Assembly: GCA_017626555.1 (NCBI GenBank)
Contig: JAGAIM010000072.1
Location: 1 to 64,000 of the forward strand
Source: Bacteroidales bacterium
GTDB taxonomy: Bacteria > Bacteroidota > Bacteroidia > Bacteroidales > UBA932
Length of the DNA: 64,000 nt
Reading direction: 5' to 3'
Positions 8,160-17,121 of the stretch are shown here, piece after piece (within the stretch, counting starts at the first letter, position 1; every line of letters starts with the position of its first letter). Below the pieces are notes generated by a model. It had not been told where the DNA came from and searched no databases. It saw only the letters and a list, made by a program, of their open reading frames with translations. A program made the position numbers and the translations under genes.

Positions 8160-9467
8160 TTATTCCCACTCGATGGTTGCGCTTGGCTTCGGCGAGAGGT
8201 CGTAGCATACGCGGTTCACATTCGGAACTTCTGCGAGGATGCGGTCGGTGATCTTGAGAAGTATTGGCCAGTCGATCTGCTCGATGCTGGCAGTCATCGC
8301 GTCGATGGTGTTCACGGCGCGGATGATCACAGGCCAGTCGTATGAGCGTGCGTTGTTGCGTACTCCTACAGACTTGAAGTCAGGAACCACTGTGAAATAC
8401 TGCCATACCTTCTTGTCAAGGCCGGCGAGAGCAAATTCCTCACGGAGGATTGCGTCAGCCTCGCGGAGAGAGTGGAGACGGTCGCGTGTGATTGCTCCGA
8501 GACAACGTACTCCGAGGCCTGGACCTGGGAACGGCTGGCGGTAAACCATCTCGTACGGAAGACCGAGTTCAACACCGCAGGCACGTACCTCGTCCTTGAA
8601 GAGTTGCTTCAGAGGCTCTACGAGTTCGAACTGAAGGTCGTCAGGAAGACCGCCTACGTTGTGATGGGACTTAACGACCTTTGCTGTCTTTGTACCGCTT
8701 TCTGCTATGTCAGGATATATTGTGCCCTGGCCGAGGAAATCTATTCCGTCAAGTTTGCGTGCCTCCTCTTCGAATACGCGGATGAACTCTCCTCCGATGA
8801 TCTTTCTCTTCTGCTCCGGATCCGCTACGCCTTCAAGAAGACCAAGGAAACGGTCGGTAGCGTCAACATATATGAGGTTGGCGTTAAGTTGGTTACGGAA
8901 CACCTCAATCACATTCTCCGACTCGCCCTTACGCATAAGTCCGTGGTTTACGTGAACGCAGTAGAGTTTGTCTCCGATGGCCTTGAGAAGGAGTGCGGCA
9001 AGAACAGAACTGTCAACTCCTCCTGAAAGTGCGAGAAGCACCTTCTTGTCGCCTACCTGCTTGCGTATGAGTTCTACCTGGTCTGCAACGAAGTTCTTCA
9101 TATTCCAGTTGGCCTCTGCCTTGCAGATGTCGAATACGAACGGCCTGATGGCTTCCTTCATTGCTTCTTCGTCATTGGCGAACTGCTCCATCTTGATTTC
9201 GCAGAGGGCCTTGTCGTGGCCGGCAGCCATAACCGGAATGCCGATCTGATAGATTTCCGGAAGAATGTCGATCTCCTTTCCGTCAATGATGTTGTTAGGA
9301 CCACCGTTGACGATGACGCCTTTTACGTTAGGCAGAGCCTTGAGTTCTTCTGCTGTGATGTCGTGAGGGTGGATTTCGCTGTAAACGCCTAATGCGCGTA
9401 CCGCTCTTGCGAGAACTGTGTTCTCGTGACTTCCAAGGTCAAGAATAACGATCATATCCTGTTTCAT
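8160..9467 (-). CDS. GMP synthase-like protein with degenerate glutaminase domain
   Basis: This 435-residue protein matches GuaA over its ATP-pyrophosphatase domain (P-loop LSGGVDSSV near residue 146) and dimerisation domain (end NRVCYDLSPKPSATIEWE). That half adenylates XMP and aminates it to GMP. The N-terminal amidotransferase part is only about 110 residues instead of about 200. VNGGP is kept, but the GxCxG nucleophile elbow is replaced by AAGHDKA, and the region that should hold the catalytic His and Glu is missing. Direct glutamine use is therefore unlikely; ammonia or a partner glutaminase would be needed. I recall Bacteroides genomes carrying more than one guaA-type gene, so this may be a paralogue. 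The start at 9467 is chosen because the predicted promoter lies just upstream. Confidence 0.88.
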   Translation of the reverse strand: MKQDMIVILDLGSHENTVLARAVRALGVYSEIHPHDITAEELKALPNVKGVIVNGGPNNIIDGKEIDILPEIYQIGIPVMAAGHDKALCEIKMEQFANDEEAMKEAIRPFVFDICKAEANWNMKNFVADQVELIRKQVGDKKVLLALSGGVDSSVLAALLLKAIGDKLYCVHVNHGLMRKGESENVIEVFRNQLNANLIYVDATDRFLGLLEGVADPEQKRKIIGGEFIRVFEEEARKLDGIDFLGQGTIYPDIAESGTKTAKVVKSHHNVGGLPDDLQFELVEPLKQLFKDEVRACGVELGLPYEMVYRQPFPGPGLGVRCLGAITRDRLHSLREADAILREEFALAGLDKKVWQYFTVVPDFKSVGVRNNARSYDWPVIIRAVNTIDAMTASIEQIDWPILLKITDRILAEVPNVNRVCYDLSPKPSATIEWE

Positions 9468-9492
9468 AGTCACTAATAGTTTATTTCGGGCG

Positions 9493-9500
9493 CAAAAATA
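9493..9500 (-). promoter_or_regulatory. -7 element of the guaA-like gene
   Basis: Minus-strand TATTTTTG (9500 to 9493) matches TAnnTTTG and lies 26 bases before the chosen ATG at 9467. An upstream in-frame start at 9515 would put this element inside the coding sequence, which argues for the shorter protein. No clean -33 element is visible. Confidence 0.6.
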
Positions 9501-9509
9501 TAAAAAGTG

Positions 9510-9541
9510 TTTCAATTATTTTCTAAAAATATCTAATTTTG
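9510..9541 (+). promoter_or_regulatory. Promoter of typA
   Basis: TAATTTTG at 9534-9541 is a consensus -7 element. TTTC at 9510-9513 is a weak -33 element 20 bases upstream. The expected leader before the typA ATG at 9612 is about 65 bases. Confidence 0.65.
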
Positions 9542-9611
9542 CAAATCTTTTTCGAACGGGTTTTCCGGTCGGGCAGTTGTATGCTGTCAAATGATTAATT
9601 ATTAGGCATAT

Positions 9612-11420
9612 ATGCAGGAAATCAGAAACATTGCGATCATCGCGCACGTTGACCACGGCAAGACTACTCTGGTCGATAGGATGATCTATCAGGCGCGGCA
9701 GGCGCGCGAGCAGGAGAAGTTGGGAGAACTGATCCTTGATAATAACGATCTGGAAAGAGAACGTGGTATCACCATTCTCGCGAAAAATGTGTCGGTAATA
9801 TATAAAGGAGTAAAGATAAATGTGATCGATACCCCGGGGCATAGTGACTTCGGAGGTGAGGTCGAGCGCGTGCTCAATATGGCGGATGGAGTCATCCTTC
9901 TTGTGGACGCCTTCGAGGGATGTATGCCTCAGACGAGGTTTGTGCTCCAGAAGGCGATCGAGATGGGAAAGAAGCCGGTTCTGGTAATCAATAAGGTGGA
10001 CAAATTGAATTGCCGTCCGGAAGAGGTGCAGGAAGAGGTATTCGACCTGATGTTCTCCCTCGGAGCGACAGAGGACCAGTTGGATTTCCGTACTGTATAT
10101 GGCAGTGCAAAGCAAGGATGGATGTCATACGACTGGAAACAGCCGACAAACGACATCACTGCTCTTCTGGACACAATACTTGAAGTAGTACCTTCTCCGG
10201 AGTTTGTTGATGGTACTCCTCAGATGCTCATATCTTCTCTTGAATATTCTCCGTACGTCGGTCGTATCGCTGTGGGACGTGTAACCAGGGGTTCCCTCGG
10301 TGCAGGAATGAACATAACTCTCTGCAAGAGATATGACATAATGCAGAAGCAGAAGATCAAGGAACTTATGGTCTTCGATGGTCTTGGAAAGGCCAAGGTG
10401 GAAGAAGTGCAGTGTGGCGATATCTGTGCTGTTGTGGGTCTTGAGGGCTTTGAGATCGGTGATACTGTAGCAGATTTCGAGAATCCAGAGGCTCTGCCGC
10501 CGATAGAGGTTGATGAGCCTACAATGAGTATGCTCTTCTGTATCAATAATTCTCCGTTCTTCGGCAAGGAGGGCAAGTTCGTGACTTCAAGACATCTCAA
10601 GGAGCGCCTTGAAAAAGAACTCGAGAAGAACCTCGCACTGAGAGTGAAGCCGGGTCCTAATGCGGATTCCTTCATCGTATATGGCCGTGGAGTCCTTCAT
10701 CTTTCAGTCCTTATCGAAACGATGCGTCGTGAGGGTTTCGAACTTCAGGTAGGCCAGCCTAAAGTGCTTGACAAAGTGATCGGAGGCCAACGCTGTGAAC
10801 CGATAGAGATGCTTACAATCGACGTTCCGGAAGAATTTGTGGGAAGGGCGATAGAGATGGTGACCCGCAGGAAGGGCGCGCTCATACAGATGGAAGGCAG
10901 GGGAGACCGTACCCACCTTGAGTTTGATATCCCGTCACGCGGGCTTATGGGACTCAGGAGCAACCTTCTCACTGCGACACAAGGAGAGGCTGTGGTCGCT
11001 CACCGTCTGAAAGGTTATGAGCCGTACAAGGGTGATATCGAACGTCGTACAAACGGTTCTCTTGTTTCGCTCGAGACCGGACTTTCGGTGGCGTATTCGA
11101 TGGATAAACTTCAGGACAGGGGACGCTTCTTCATCGAGCCAGGAGTGGAGATATATGAGGGACAGGTTGTAGGAGAACATACTCGTGAGCGTGACCTTAC
11201 CATCAATATCTGCAAGACGAAGAAACTTACCAATATGCGTGCGTCCGGAAGTGATGACAAGGTTATGCTTCCTCCTCCAATTGTCTTCTCTCTTGAGGAG
11301 GCATTGGAATATATTCAGGAGGATGAGTTGGTTGAGGTGACTCCTAAGTCTATGAGACTCAGAAAGATACTTCTAAGTGAACTGGATCGCAAGAGAAAAA
11401 GTTCTGATATAAATTGCTAA
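9612..11420 (+). CDS. typA: Ribosome-binding translational GTPase TypA/BipA
   Basis: A 602-residue translation-factor GTPase of normal length. The G1 motif is AHVDHGKTT near residue 11, the switch I region is [10 protein letters not shown]3 is [15 protein letters not shown] and G4 is NKVDK. EF-G-like domains and the TypA-specific C-terminal domain follow. BipA binds the ribosome A site and helps 50S assembly and stress or low-temperature growth. It has its own promoter with a leader of about 65 bases and no coupled downstream gene; yceD behind it has a separate promoter that starts inside the end of typA. The gene is intact. Confidence 0.97.
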   Translation: MQEIRNIAIIAHVDHGKTTLVDRMIYQARQAREQEKLGELILDNNDLERERGITILAKNVSVIYKGVKINVIDTPGHSDFGGEVERVLNMADGVILLVDAFEGCMPQTRFVLQKAIEMGKKPVLVINKVDKLNCRPEEVQEEVFDLMFSLGATEDQLDFRTVYGSAKQGWMSYDWKQPTNDITALLDTILEVVPSPEFVDGTPQMLISSLEYSPYVGRIAVGRVTRGSLGAGMNITLCKRYDIMQKQKIKELMVFDGLGKAKVEEVQCGDICAVVGLEGFEIGDTVADFENPEALPPIEVDEPTMSMLFCINNSPFFGKEGKFVTSRHLKERLEKELEKNLALRVKPGPNADSFIVYGRGVLHLSVLIETMRREGFELQVGQPKVLDKVIGGQRCEPIEMLTIDVPEEFVGRAIEMVTRRKGALIQMEGRGDRTHLEFDIPSRGLMGLRSNLLTATQGEAVVAHRLKGYEPYKGDIERRTNGSLVSLETGLSVAYSMDKLQDRGRFFIEPGVEIYEGQVVGEHTRERDLTINICKTKKLTNMRASGSDDKVMLPPPIVFSLEEALEYIQEDELVEVTPKSMRLRKILLSELDRKRKSSDINC

Positions 11421-11444
11421 TAATAAAAGTTTTTGTTACCTTTG
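11413..11444 (+). promoter_or_regulatory. Promoter of yceD-rpmF-tRNA-Arg
   Basis: ATTG at 11413-11416, a 20-base spacer and TACCTTTG at 11437-11444 fit the Bacteroidota promoter. The -33 element overlaps the last codons of typA. The start should be near 11450, giving a leader of about 20 bases to the ATG at 11472. Confidence 0.75.
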
Positions 11445-11471
11445 CGGGCTCAAATCTGTTTACGGGTCAGT

Positions 11472-11993
11472 ATGAACGATAATTTTATAATACCTTTAAA
11501 TGGATTGGCGGCTGGAGAGAATCGTTTCTCGTGGCACGCCGGCAAGGAGTTCTTCGAGGTTTTTGAGAATACGGAAATCCTTGATGCCGATCTTGAAGTA
11601 TCGGTGGTGGTGGAGAAGTCCGGACGTTATCTGGGAGTGGATTGCGCTGTTGACGGAACTGTGACAGTGGCTTGTGACAGATGTCTGGAGGATCTGCAGA
11701 TGCCAGTAGGTGCGGACATAATGCTCAGCGTCAAGTTCGGTGATGAGGAATCTTCGGATGAACGTCAGGAAGGCGAGAGGGAAATAATATTCGTGCCCGA
11801 TGGTGATGCGGAACTGGATATGAGTCAGGTTGTTTATGACTATGTCTGCCTTGCTCTTCCTATGCAACGCCATCACGATGAAGGGCAATGTAATCCGGAT
11901 GCTGTCAGGTATCTGTCTGCCGGGGATCCGGTGGAGAATACGGACGACAGCAATCCTTTTGCGGCTTTAAAGGAAATGATGAAAAACAAATAA
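11472..11993 (+). CDS. yceD: YceD/DUF177 family protein
   Basis: A 173-residue protein of the DUF177 family, which precedes rpmF in most bacteria and has been linked to 23S rRNA accumulation. The conserved cysteine segment VACDRCLEDLQMPV lies near residue 75, and an acidic C-terminal part follows. I start at 11472 because the upstream in-frame ATG at 11433 overlaps the -7 element and has no family resemblance. The gene is 16 bases upstream of rpmF and shares its promoter. The family link rests on the Cys motif, length and neighbour; the sequence itself is divergent. Confidence 0.85.
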   Translation: MNDNFIIPLNGLAAGENRFSWHAGKEFFEVFENTEILDADLEVSVVVEKSGRYLGVDCAVDGTVTVACDRCLEDLQMPVGADIMLSVKFGDEESSDERQEGEREIIFVPDGDAELDMSQVVYDYVCLALPMQRHHDEGQCNPDAVRYLSAGDPVENTDDSNPFAALKEMMKNK

Positions 11994-12009
11994 TTAAAAA
12001 TATAGAACA

Positions 12010-12192
12010 ATGGCACATCCAAAACACAAAGTCTCAAAGCAGAGACGTGACAAAAGAAGAACACACGACGTTGCTGTAGTTCCTACACTCGCAACTTGTT
12101 CAAACTGCGGTGCTACAATTATGTACCACAGAGTATGCCCTGAGTGCGGCTATTACAGAGGCCGTCAGATCATTGAGAAGAAGGCGGAGTAA
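12010..12192 (+). CDS. rpmF: 50S ribosomal protein L32
   Basis: A 60-residue basic ribosomal protein beginning MAHPKHKVSKQRRDKRR, typical of L32. It carries a four-cysteine zinc ribbon, CSNC and CPEC, so this is the zinc-binding (C+) form rather than a cysteine-free zinc-independent paralogue. It follows yceD by 16 bases, the usual order, and tRNA-Arg follows 21 bases after the stop on the same strand with no promoter between them. Confidence 0.98.
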   Translation: MAHPKHKVSKQRRDKRRTHDVAVVPTLATCSNCGATIMYHRVCPECGYYRGRQIIEKKAE

Positions 12193-12213
12193 TCCACCCT
12201 TCTTGAATTTTCC

Positions 12214-12285
12214 GGCCCTGTAGTTCAACGGATAGAATGGAAGTTTCCTAAACTTTAGATAGCAGTTCGATTCTGCTCGGGGCTA
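12214..12285 (+). tRNA. tRNA-Arg (anticodon CCT)
   Basis: The cloverleaf is complete: acceptor GGCCCTG with CGGGGCT (two G-U pairs), D arm GTTC..GAAT, anticodon arm GAAGT-TTCCTAA-ACTTT with anticodon CCT (reads AGG), and T arm AGCAG-TTCGATT-CTGCT. The discriminator is A and CCA is not encoded. It is probably cut from the yceD-rpmF transcript, since no promoter separates it from rpmF. Confidence 0.95.
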
Positions 12286-12323
12286 CGAAGAAGCCAGGCT
12301 GATAAGCCTGGCTTCTTCGTTTT
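12286..12323 (+). terminator. Intrinsic terminator after tRNA-Arg
   Basis: A perfect 15-bp stem (12286-12300 with 12305-12319) around a GATA tetraloop is followed by TTTTA. It begins one base after the tRNA discriminator base and ends the yceD-rpmF-tRNA transcript. Confidence 0.93.
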
Positions 12324-12343
12324 ATGTCCTGCATAGGTCCTGG

Positions 12344-12374
12344 TTGCTTTATTGCCTGGAAATTGCTATATTTG
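12344..12374 (+). promoter_or_regulatory. Promoter of the ridA operon
   Basis: TTG at 12344-12346, a 20-base spacer and TATATTTG at 12367-12374 give a consensus promoter 41 bases before the ridA ATG. It probably drives the whole 12.4-21.8 kb gene string. Confidence 0.75.
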
Positions 12375-12415
12375 CAATCTTGGAACAATATGTTTTTATA
12401 TAAAATAATATCGTT

Positions 12416-12790
12416 ATGAAAAAGGTAATTGCAACTCCAGATGCACCGAAGGCGGTGGGCCCATATTCACAGGCTATAGAAGTGAATGGAACTCTTTATA
12501 TCTCAGGACAGATCCCTGTCAATCCTGCTGACGGCAAGGTTCAGGAGGATATCGTTGCTGCTGCCCATCAGTCGCTCAAGAATATCGGAGCAATCCTTAA
12601 AGAGGCTGGAATGACCTATGATAATGTGGTCAAGACAACTGTTCTTCTTGCAGATATCGCTGATTTCAAGGCTGTAAACGAGGTGTATGCGGAGTATTTT
12701 ACTGGTGACAAGCCGGCGAGAGCCTGCTATCAGGCAGCCGCTCTTCCTCTTGGCGTGAAAGTGGAAATCGAGGCAATCGCTGTAAAATAA
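12416..12790 (+). CDS. ridA: RidA family reactive enamine/imine deaminase
   Basis: A 124-residue YjgF/YER057c/UK114 protein of normal length. RidA proteins hydrolyse reactive 2-aminoacrylate and related imines made by PLP enzymes. Visible signatures are AVGPYSQAI near residue 15, ISGQIPVNP near residue 30, and the end ARACYQAAALPLGVKVEIEA, which includes the conserved Arg that binds the carboxylate. Its TAA overlaps the next ATG by one base (TAATG), so it is translationally coupled to the large protein downstream. That coupling gives no obvious metabolic link. Confidence 0.96.
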   Translation: MKKVIATPDAPKAVGPYSQAIEVNGTLYISGQIPVNPADGKVQEDIVAAAHQSLKNIGAILKEAGMTYDNVVKTTVLLADIADFKAVNEVYAEYFTGDKPARACYQAAALPLGVKVEIEAIAVK

Positions 12791-15027
12791 TGAGCAGAAA
12801 GTCCCTCATAATATGTCTGGCCGTTCTGGCTGTGATGGTTCTGGGAGTCGGCATTGCCGTTGCTGTCCTGTATTCCGGGACGGGCGGTACCAGGAATGAT
12901 GTCGGGAATACAGTGCCGGATCAGGAGCGTTACCTGCTCCTTCCGGCCGTCCCTGCCGATGCTGTTCTTGTGGGCTGCTTCTCCGATGCGGAAGAGGCGA
13001 TGGGTGGACTGCTTTCCGGATTCGGTTTTTCTTCGGCTCTGGCTGACAGTATGGCAGCAGGCCGGTTCAAGACTATTGCTTCTTCCGCAATGACTGTGTC
13101 CCTGCATTATAGCGGTGATCTGCAGTCACTTTATGTTTTTGATGCAGGGAAATCTTCTGATGAGCCTTCGGAAGATGCGGCGGCTTTGCTTGCTTTTGCC
13201 CGGAATAAAGGAATGGCGGCCGATTTCATCAACTGCTCTTCTGTGACCGATGGGTCCAGAGACATTTCGAGACGTTCGGTAGTGCTTGTTTCTGATTCTG
13301 ATATTCTTCTGTCCTCTTCCTTGAGACATCTTGAAAAGTCCATTTCAGTAATGGATGCTTCGGGATTTTCTGATGCTTCTTCTTTGGCATCGGGACGGGA
13401 TCTGATCTTTTTCTCCAATTCTCACGCTAAAGCGCTGATGGGAGAAATATTCAAAAGGAAATATTCGTCCTATCATTCTTTTGTCTCTGATTTTGCACAA
13501 TGGACGGTTGCAGATGTGTCTGGAACTGTGGATTCCGGTGTCTATGCTTCTATTTCTGCTATATATGAAAAAGATGCATCGGACTTCCTTACAGTTTTTG
13601 CGGGCTCGGAACCGGCAACATCCAAGATTTCTCAGATTCTTCCGTCCTATACTGTGTCTGCAGTTACACTCCCGATGAAGAACTCCGAGCCGTATATTGC
13701 TGCATATCAGGCGTATATGGATTACAGGCAATCGCTTCAGACTTATAGACGCAAGCAGCGTGACCTTGAGACCAGGACAGGGGTCAAACCAGAGGATTTC
13801 ATCAGGAGGCTTGATGTGAAAGAGGTGTCCAGGGCTGATTTTGTGTCCGGGGGCGATCTTGCTTCTGTGAATCTTATCAGGATAGGCAGACAGGATACAC
13901 TGCTGTTTGTCGGTACAGAGGGTAAATCCTTTGATGATGAACCTTCGATTCACGCCTGGCCTTATGCATCATTCATATCTTCTGTATTCGGAAAAGTATT
14001 CTCCCTGGAAGATGAATCGTGTTTTACGTATATGGACGGCTGGGTGATATCCGGCAGTCTTGATGCCGTAAAGCAGTATGTGAACGGATATGCGTTGGAA
14101 TATACGCTTTTGGAATATATGGCTGATGCAGGACAGAAGGATATGCTCGCTTCCGAGTCTGTGATGACAGCCTATCTGGCATACGCCGCACATCCTCAAG
14201 GATGGGCCGCAGTCTTGAATTCAGAAGCCGCTTCTGCTATGGATTCGCTGTGCGCCGGAGCAGATTATTGCCCTTTGATCTTCTCGATCGGCAAGAATAA
14301 GAAAGGAATTGAGATGGATCTGAAGATGCCGGAACTTACACTCCTCAAGACCAAGGCACCGGAACACGATCGTGATACTACGGTAACAGTACCTCAGGGA
14401 CCTTTCCGTGTGAAGAATTCCGGAACCGGAAGGATGAATCTTTTCTATCAGAACTCCCACGGAGCCATCTGCCTCCAGGAGGAGGATGGCAAGGGAATAT
14501 GGGGAGTTCCTTTCAAGGGAAGGCTTTGTGGAACGGCTCAGAATGTTGATTTCTATGCCAACGGCAAACTTCAGATTCTGTTTGGTTCAGGTAGCAAAGT
14601 CTATCTCATAGACAGATTGGGACACTATGTCAACGGTTTCCCTCTTGATCTTGGAAAGGAGATTCTTGTGGGACCGGATGTCTATGATTTCAATGGGACC
14701 AGAGCATACAATATTATGGTTCTGCATAAGGACAATACTATTGAAATGTATAATCTCAAGGGAAAGCGGCCTTCGACTTGGAAGACCATAACCGCCCCTG
14801 AGACGATAAAAGGCCTTCCAGAACGTGTGATGGTGGGAGGCAATACCTTCTGGGTTGTAAGGACTTCAATCCAGACACTGATCTATCCTTTTGGCGGCGG
14901 TAACGCGCTGACATCTTTCAAGGGAGATCAGATGATACGTCCAGACAGCGAGGTAAGAGTTATTGATGCTCTATCTGTCAGCGTTGATTGCTACGATGGC
15001 AAGACAAGGACGGTTAAACTGAAATAG
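12790..15027 (+). CDS. Large membrane-anchored protein of unknown function
   Basis: A 745-residue protein I do not recognise with confidence; it faintly resembles DUF3352-type surface proteins. An N-terminal hydrophobic segment (about residues 5-28, SLIICLAVLAVMVLGV) should act as a signal anchor. The middle (30-540) is Ser/Ala/Asp rich with repeated 'AYLAYAAHPQGWAAVLNSEA'-like helices. The last 200 residues (from RVKNSGTGRMNLFYQNS) read like beta-propeller blades: short strands with G-x-I/L and D-x-x-G turns such as YLIDRLGHYVNGFPLDLG. It overlaps ridA by one base and ends 3 bases before a possible early start of the acyl-CoA synthetase gene. A role as a periplasmic propeller or scaffold is only a guess. 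Confidence 0.6.
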   Translation: MSRKSLIICLAVLAVMVLGVGIAVAVLYSGTGGTRNDVGNTVPDQERYLLLPAVPADAVLVGCFSDAEEAMGGLLSGFGFSSALADSMAAGRFKTIASSAMTVSLHYSGDLQSLYVFDAGKSSDEPSEDAAALLAFARNKGMAADFINCSSVTDGSRDISRRSVVLVSDSDILLSSSLRHLEKSISVMDASGFSDASSLASGRDLIFFSNSHAKALMGEIFKRKYSSYHSFVSDFAQWTVADVSGTVDSGVYASISAIYEKDASDFLTVFAGSEPATSKISQILPSYTVSAVTLPMKNSEPYIAAYQAYMDYRQSLQTYRRKQRDLETRTGVKPEDFIRRLDVKEVSRADFVSGGDLASVNLIRIGRQDTLLFVGTEGKSFDDEPSIHAWPYASFISSVFGKVFSLEDESCFTYMDGWVISGSLDAVKQYVNGYALEYTLLEYMADAGQKDMLASESVMTAYLAYAAHPQGWAAVLNSEAASAMDSLCAGADYCPLIFSIGKNKKGIEMDLKMPELTLLKTKAPEHDRDTTVTVPQGPFRVKNSGTGRMNLFYQNSHGAICLQEEDGKGIWGVPFKGRLCGTAQNVDFYANGKLQILFGSGSKVYLIDRLGHYVNGFPLDLGKEILVGPDVYDFNGTRAYNIMVLHKDNTIEMYNLKGKRPSTWKTITAPETIKGLPERVMVGGNTFWVVRTSIQTLIYPFGGGNALTSFKGDQMIRPDSEVRVIDALSVSVDCYDGKTRTVKLK

Positions 15028-15054
15028 AAAATGTACTTTAACTTGGAAAATATA

Positions 15055-16713
15055 ATGGAATACACATCAGTAAACAAGATTTATCAGGAGGCCTTCAAGA
15101 AAAATTGGGACCGTCCTGCCATTTCCAATTATCACGGTGAGACTCTGCATTATAAGGATGTAGCCAGAAGAATGGAGAAACTTCATATAATGTTTGAGGA
15201 ATGTGGTCTCAAAAGGGGGGACAAGGTTGCTATCTGTTCGCGCAATCAGGCCAATTGGGCTGTTACTTTCCTTGCTATTATGACGTATGGTGCCGTTCCG
15301 GTACCTCTTCTGCACGAGTTCAAGTCGGCCAATATACATCATCTGGTAAATCATTCGGAAGCAAAGATACTTTTTGTCGATGAGGTAATATGGGAAGGAC
15401 TTTCTGAGACAGAGATGCCTGATCTTCACGCGATTATCCAGGTGAACACTTTCAAGATCCTGTATGCAGTCGATCAGAAGATCATAGATGCCAAGTATCA
15501 TCTGAATGAACTTTTCGGAAAGAAGTATCCGGAGGCTTTCGAACCTCAGATGCTTGACTATTATGAGGATTCTGCAGAGGAATTGGCTGTAATAAATTAT
15601 ACTTCAGGCACTTCAGGCTTTTCAAAGGGTGTGATGATCCCTTATCGTGCCATTCTTTCCAATCTTCAGTTCGCAAGGAAAGTGCTCCCTCAACTTGATA
15701 ATAAGTCGAGAGTGGTGTCTATGCTTCCGTGTGCGCATATGTATGGACTTATGTTCGAAGTGCTTTACGAATTGTCGGCGGGATGTCACGTGCACTTCCT
15801 CTCAAGACTCCCGAGCCCGAAGATAATTATGCAGGCTCTTTCAGAGGTAAAGCCTAATATCGTGATTGCGGTGCCTCTGGTCATAGAGAAGATATACAAG
15901 AGCAAGGTAAAGCCTGTGCTTGAAAAGGAAGGCATAAAGTTCCTTATGAAATTGCCGGGACTGAATCAGGTGGTTCTGAACAAGGTAAGGACAGAACTTG
16001 TCAATGCATTCGGAGGAGAATTCATCGAGGTGATCATAGGAGGAGCAGCCTTCAACAAGGAGGTCGAGGCTTTCTTCAAGAAGATGAATTTCCCTTTCAC
16101 CGTGGGTTACGGTATGACAGAATGTGCACCTATCATCACATACGATGACTGGAAGGATGAGAAACTCTATTCCTGTGGAAAGGCGGCACCTAATCTTGAG
16201 GTGAAGATAGATTCTTCCGATCCACAGAACGTTCCGGGCGAAATTCTTGTGAAAGGCGCGAATGTATTTCTCGGATATTTCAAGAATGAGGAGGCTACAA
16301 AGGCTGTCTTCACAGAGGATGGCTGGTTCAGGACGGGTGATATGGGTGTCCTTGATGCCGACGGAAGCCTGTTCATAAAGGGACGTACGAAATGTATGAT
16401 TCTTGGCCCGAGCGGACAGAATATCTATCCGGAAGAAGTGGAGACAGTGCTTAACAGCCAGCCATACGTTGTGGAGTCTCTTGTAATTGAGGATAACGGG
16501 GGGCTGACTGCTCTTATTTATCCGGATTTCCAGCAAGGAGCCAAGGACGGTATGGCTCAGTATGAGTTCGTAAAGCATATTGAGGGAATGCTTCCTGACT
16601 TGAACAAGGAACTTCCTAATTACGCTAAACTCAAGAAGATCGAGGTGATGTCGGAGGATTTTGAACGTACACCGAAGAAGAGTATAAAAAGATATCTTTA
16701 TCAGCGCAACTGA
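15055..16713 (+). CDS. Long-chain fatty acid-CoA ligase (AMP-binding enzyme)
   Basis: A 552-residue adenylate-forming ligase activating fatty acids as acyl-CoA (or possibly acyl-ACP). The phosphate loop TSGTSGFSKG is near residue 190. Further motifs are GYGMTECAP, GWFRTGDMG, KGRTKCMIL and, at the end, the catalytic lysine region TPKKSIKRYL. An earlier in-frame ATG at 15031 would add eight residues. I prefer 15055 because family members begin with a VNKIYQEAF-like segment and because a -7-like TAACTTGG lies between the two ATGs. Its substrate chain length cannot be judged. It stands between the large anchored protein and a dCMP deaminase, one base apart from the latter. Confidence 0.9.
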   Translation: MEYTSVNKIYQEAFKKNWDRPAISNYHGETLHYKDVARRMEKLHIMFEECGLKRGDKVAICSRNQANWAVTFLAIMTYGAVPVPLLHEFKSANIHHLVNHSEAKILFVDEVIWEGLSETEMPDLHAIIQVNTFKILYAVDQKIIDAKYHLNELFGKKYPEAFEPQMLDYYEDSAEELAVINYTSGTSGFSKGVMIPYRAILSNLQFARKVLPQLDNKSRVVSMLPCAHMYGLMFEVLYELSAGCHVHFLSRLPSPKIIMQALSEVKPNIVIAVPLVIEKIYKSKVKPVLEKEGIKFLMKLPGLNQVVLNKVRTELVNAFGGEFIEVIIGGAAFNKEVEAFFKKMNFPFTVGYGMTECAPIITYDDWKDEKLYSCGKAAPNLEVKIDSSDPQNVPGEILVKGANVFLGYFKNEEATKAVFTEDGWFRTGDMGVLDADGSLFIKGRTKCMILGPSGQNIYPEEVETVLNSQPYVVESLVIEDNGGLTALIYPDFQQGAKDGMAQYEFVKHIEGMLPDLNKELPNYAKLKKIEVMSEDFERTPKKSIKRYLYQRN

Positions 16714-16714
16714 T

Positions 16715-17119
16715 ATGAATAAGTTTGATAGCAGTTATATTGAGATGGCAGGAGTCTGGGCACGGAACTCCTATTGCAAGCGCCGCCAGGTCGGTGCATT
16801 GATCGTAAAGGACAGAATGATCATTTCCGATGGTTATAATGGTACCCCCTCAGGATTTGAGAATATATGCGAGGACGAGAACGGGGTGACCAAGCCATAC
16901 GTGCTCCACGCAGAGGCGAATGCCATAACCAAAGTCGCCAAGTCAGGCAATAACAGCAATGATGCGACTCTTTATGTAACTGCATCTCCTTGTATGGAGT
17001 GTGCCAAACTGATAATTCAGGCCGGTATCAAGAGGGTAGTCTATCGTGATGCATATCGTCTGACTGATGGTATCGACCTTCTCAGGCAGGCTGGCATAGA
17101 GGTGGAACAGGTGGACTGA
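16715..17119 (+). CDS. dCMP deaminase family protein (ComEB-like)
   Basis: A 134-residue zinc deaminase. Zinc ligands and the catalytic Glu are visible in HAEAN (His and Glu near residues 68-70) and PCMEC (two Cys near residues 90-94). The N-terminus with CKRRQVGALIVKD and GYNGTPSGF is characteristic of deoxycytidylate deaminases rather than cytidine deaminases. The reaction is dCMP to dUMP, supplying thymidylate synthesis. Distance to both neighbours is 1-2 bases, so it is in the middle of the operon. Confidence 0.92.
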   Translation: MNKFDSSYIEMAGVWARNSYCKRRQVGALIVKDRMIISDGYNGTPSGFENICEDENGVTKPYVLHAEANAITKVAKSGNNSNDATLYVTASPCMECAKLIIQAGIKRVVYRDAYRLTDGIDLLRQAGIEVEQVD

Positions 17120-17121
17120 GT

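Noticed and set aside
15841..16578. Minus-strand open frame of 245 codons inside the acyl-CoA ligase gene
   Set aside because: Antisense to a well-supported enzyme with all its motifs, and it has no recognisable domain.
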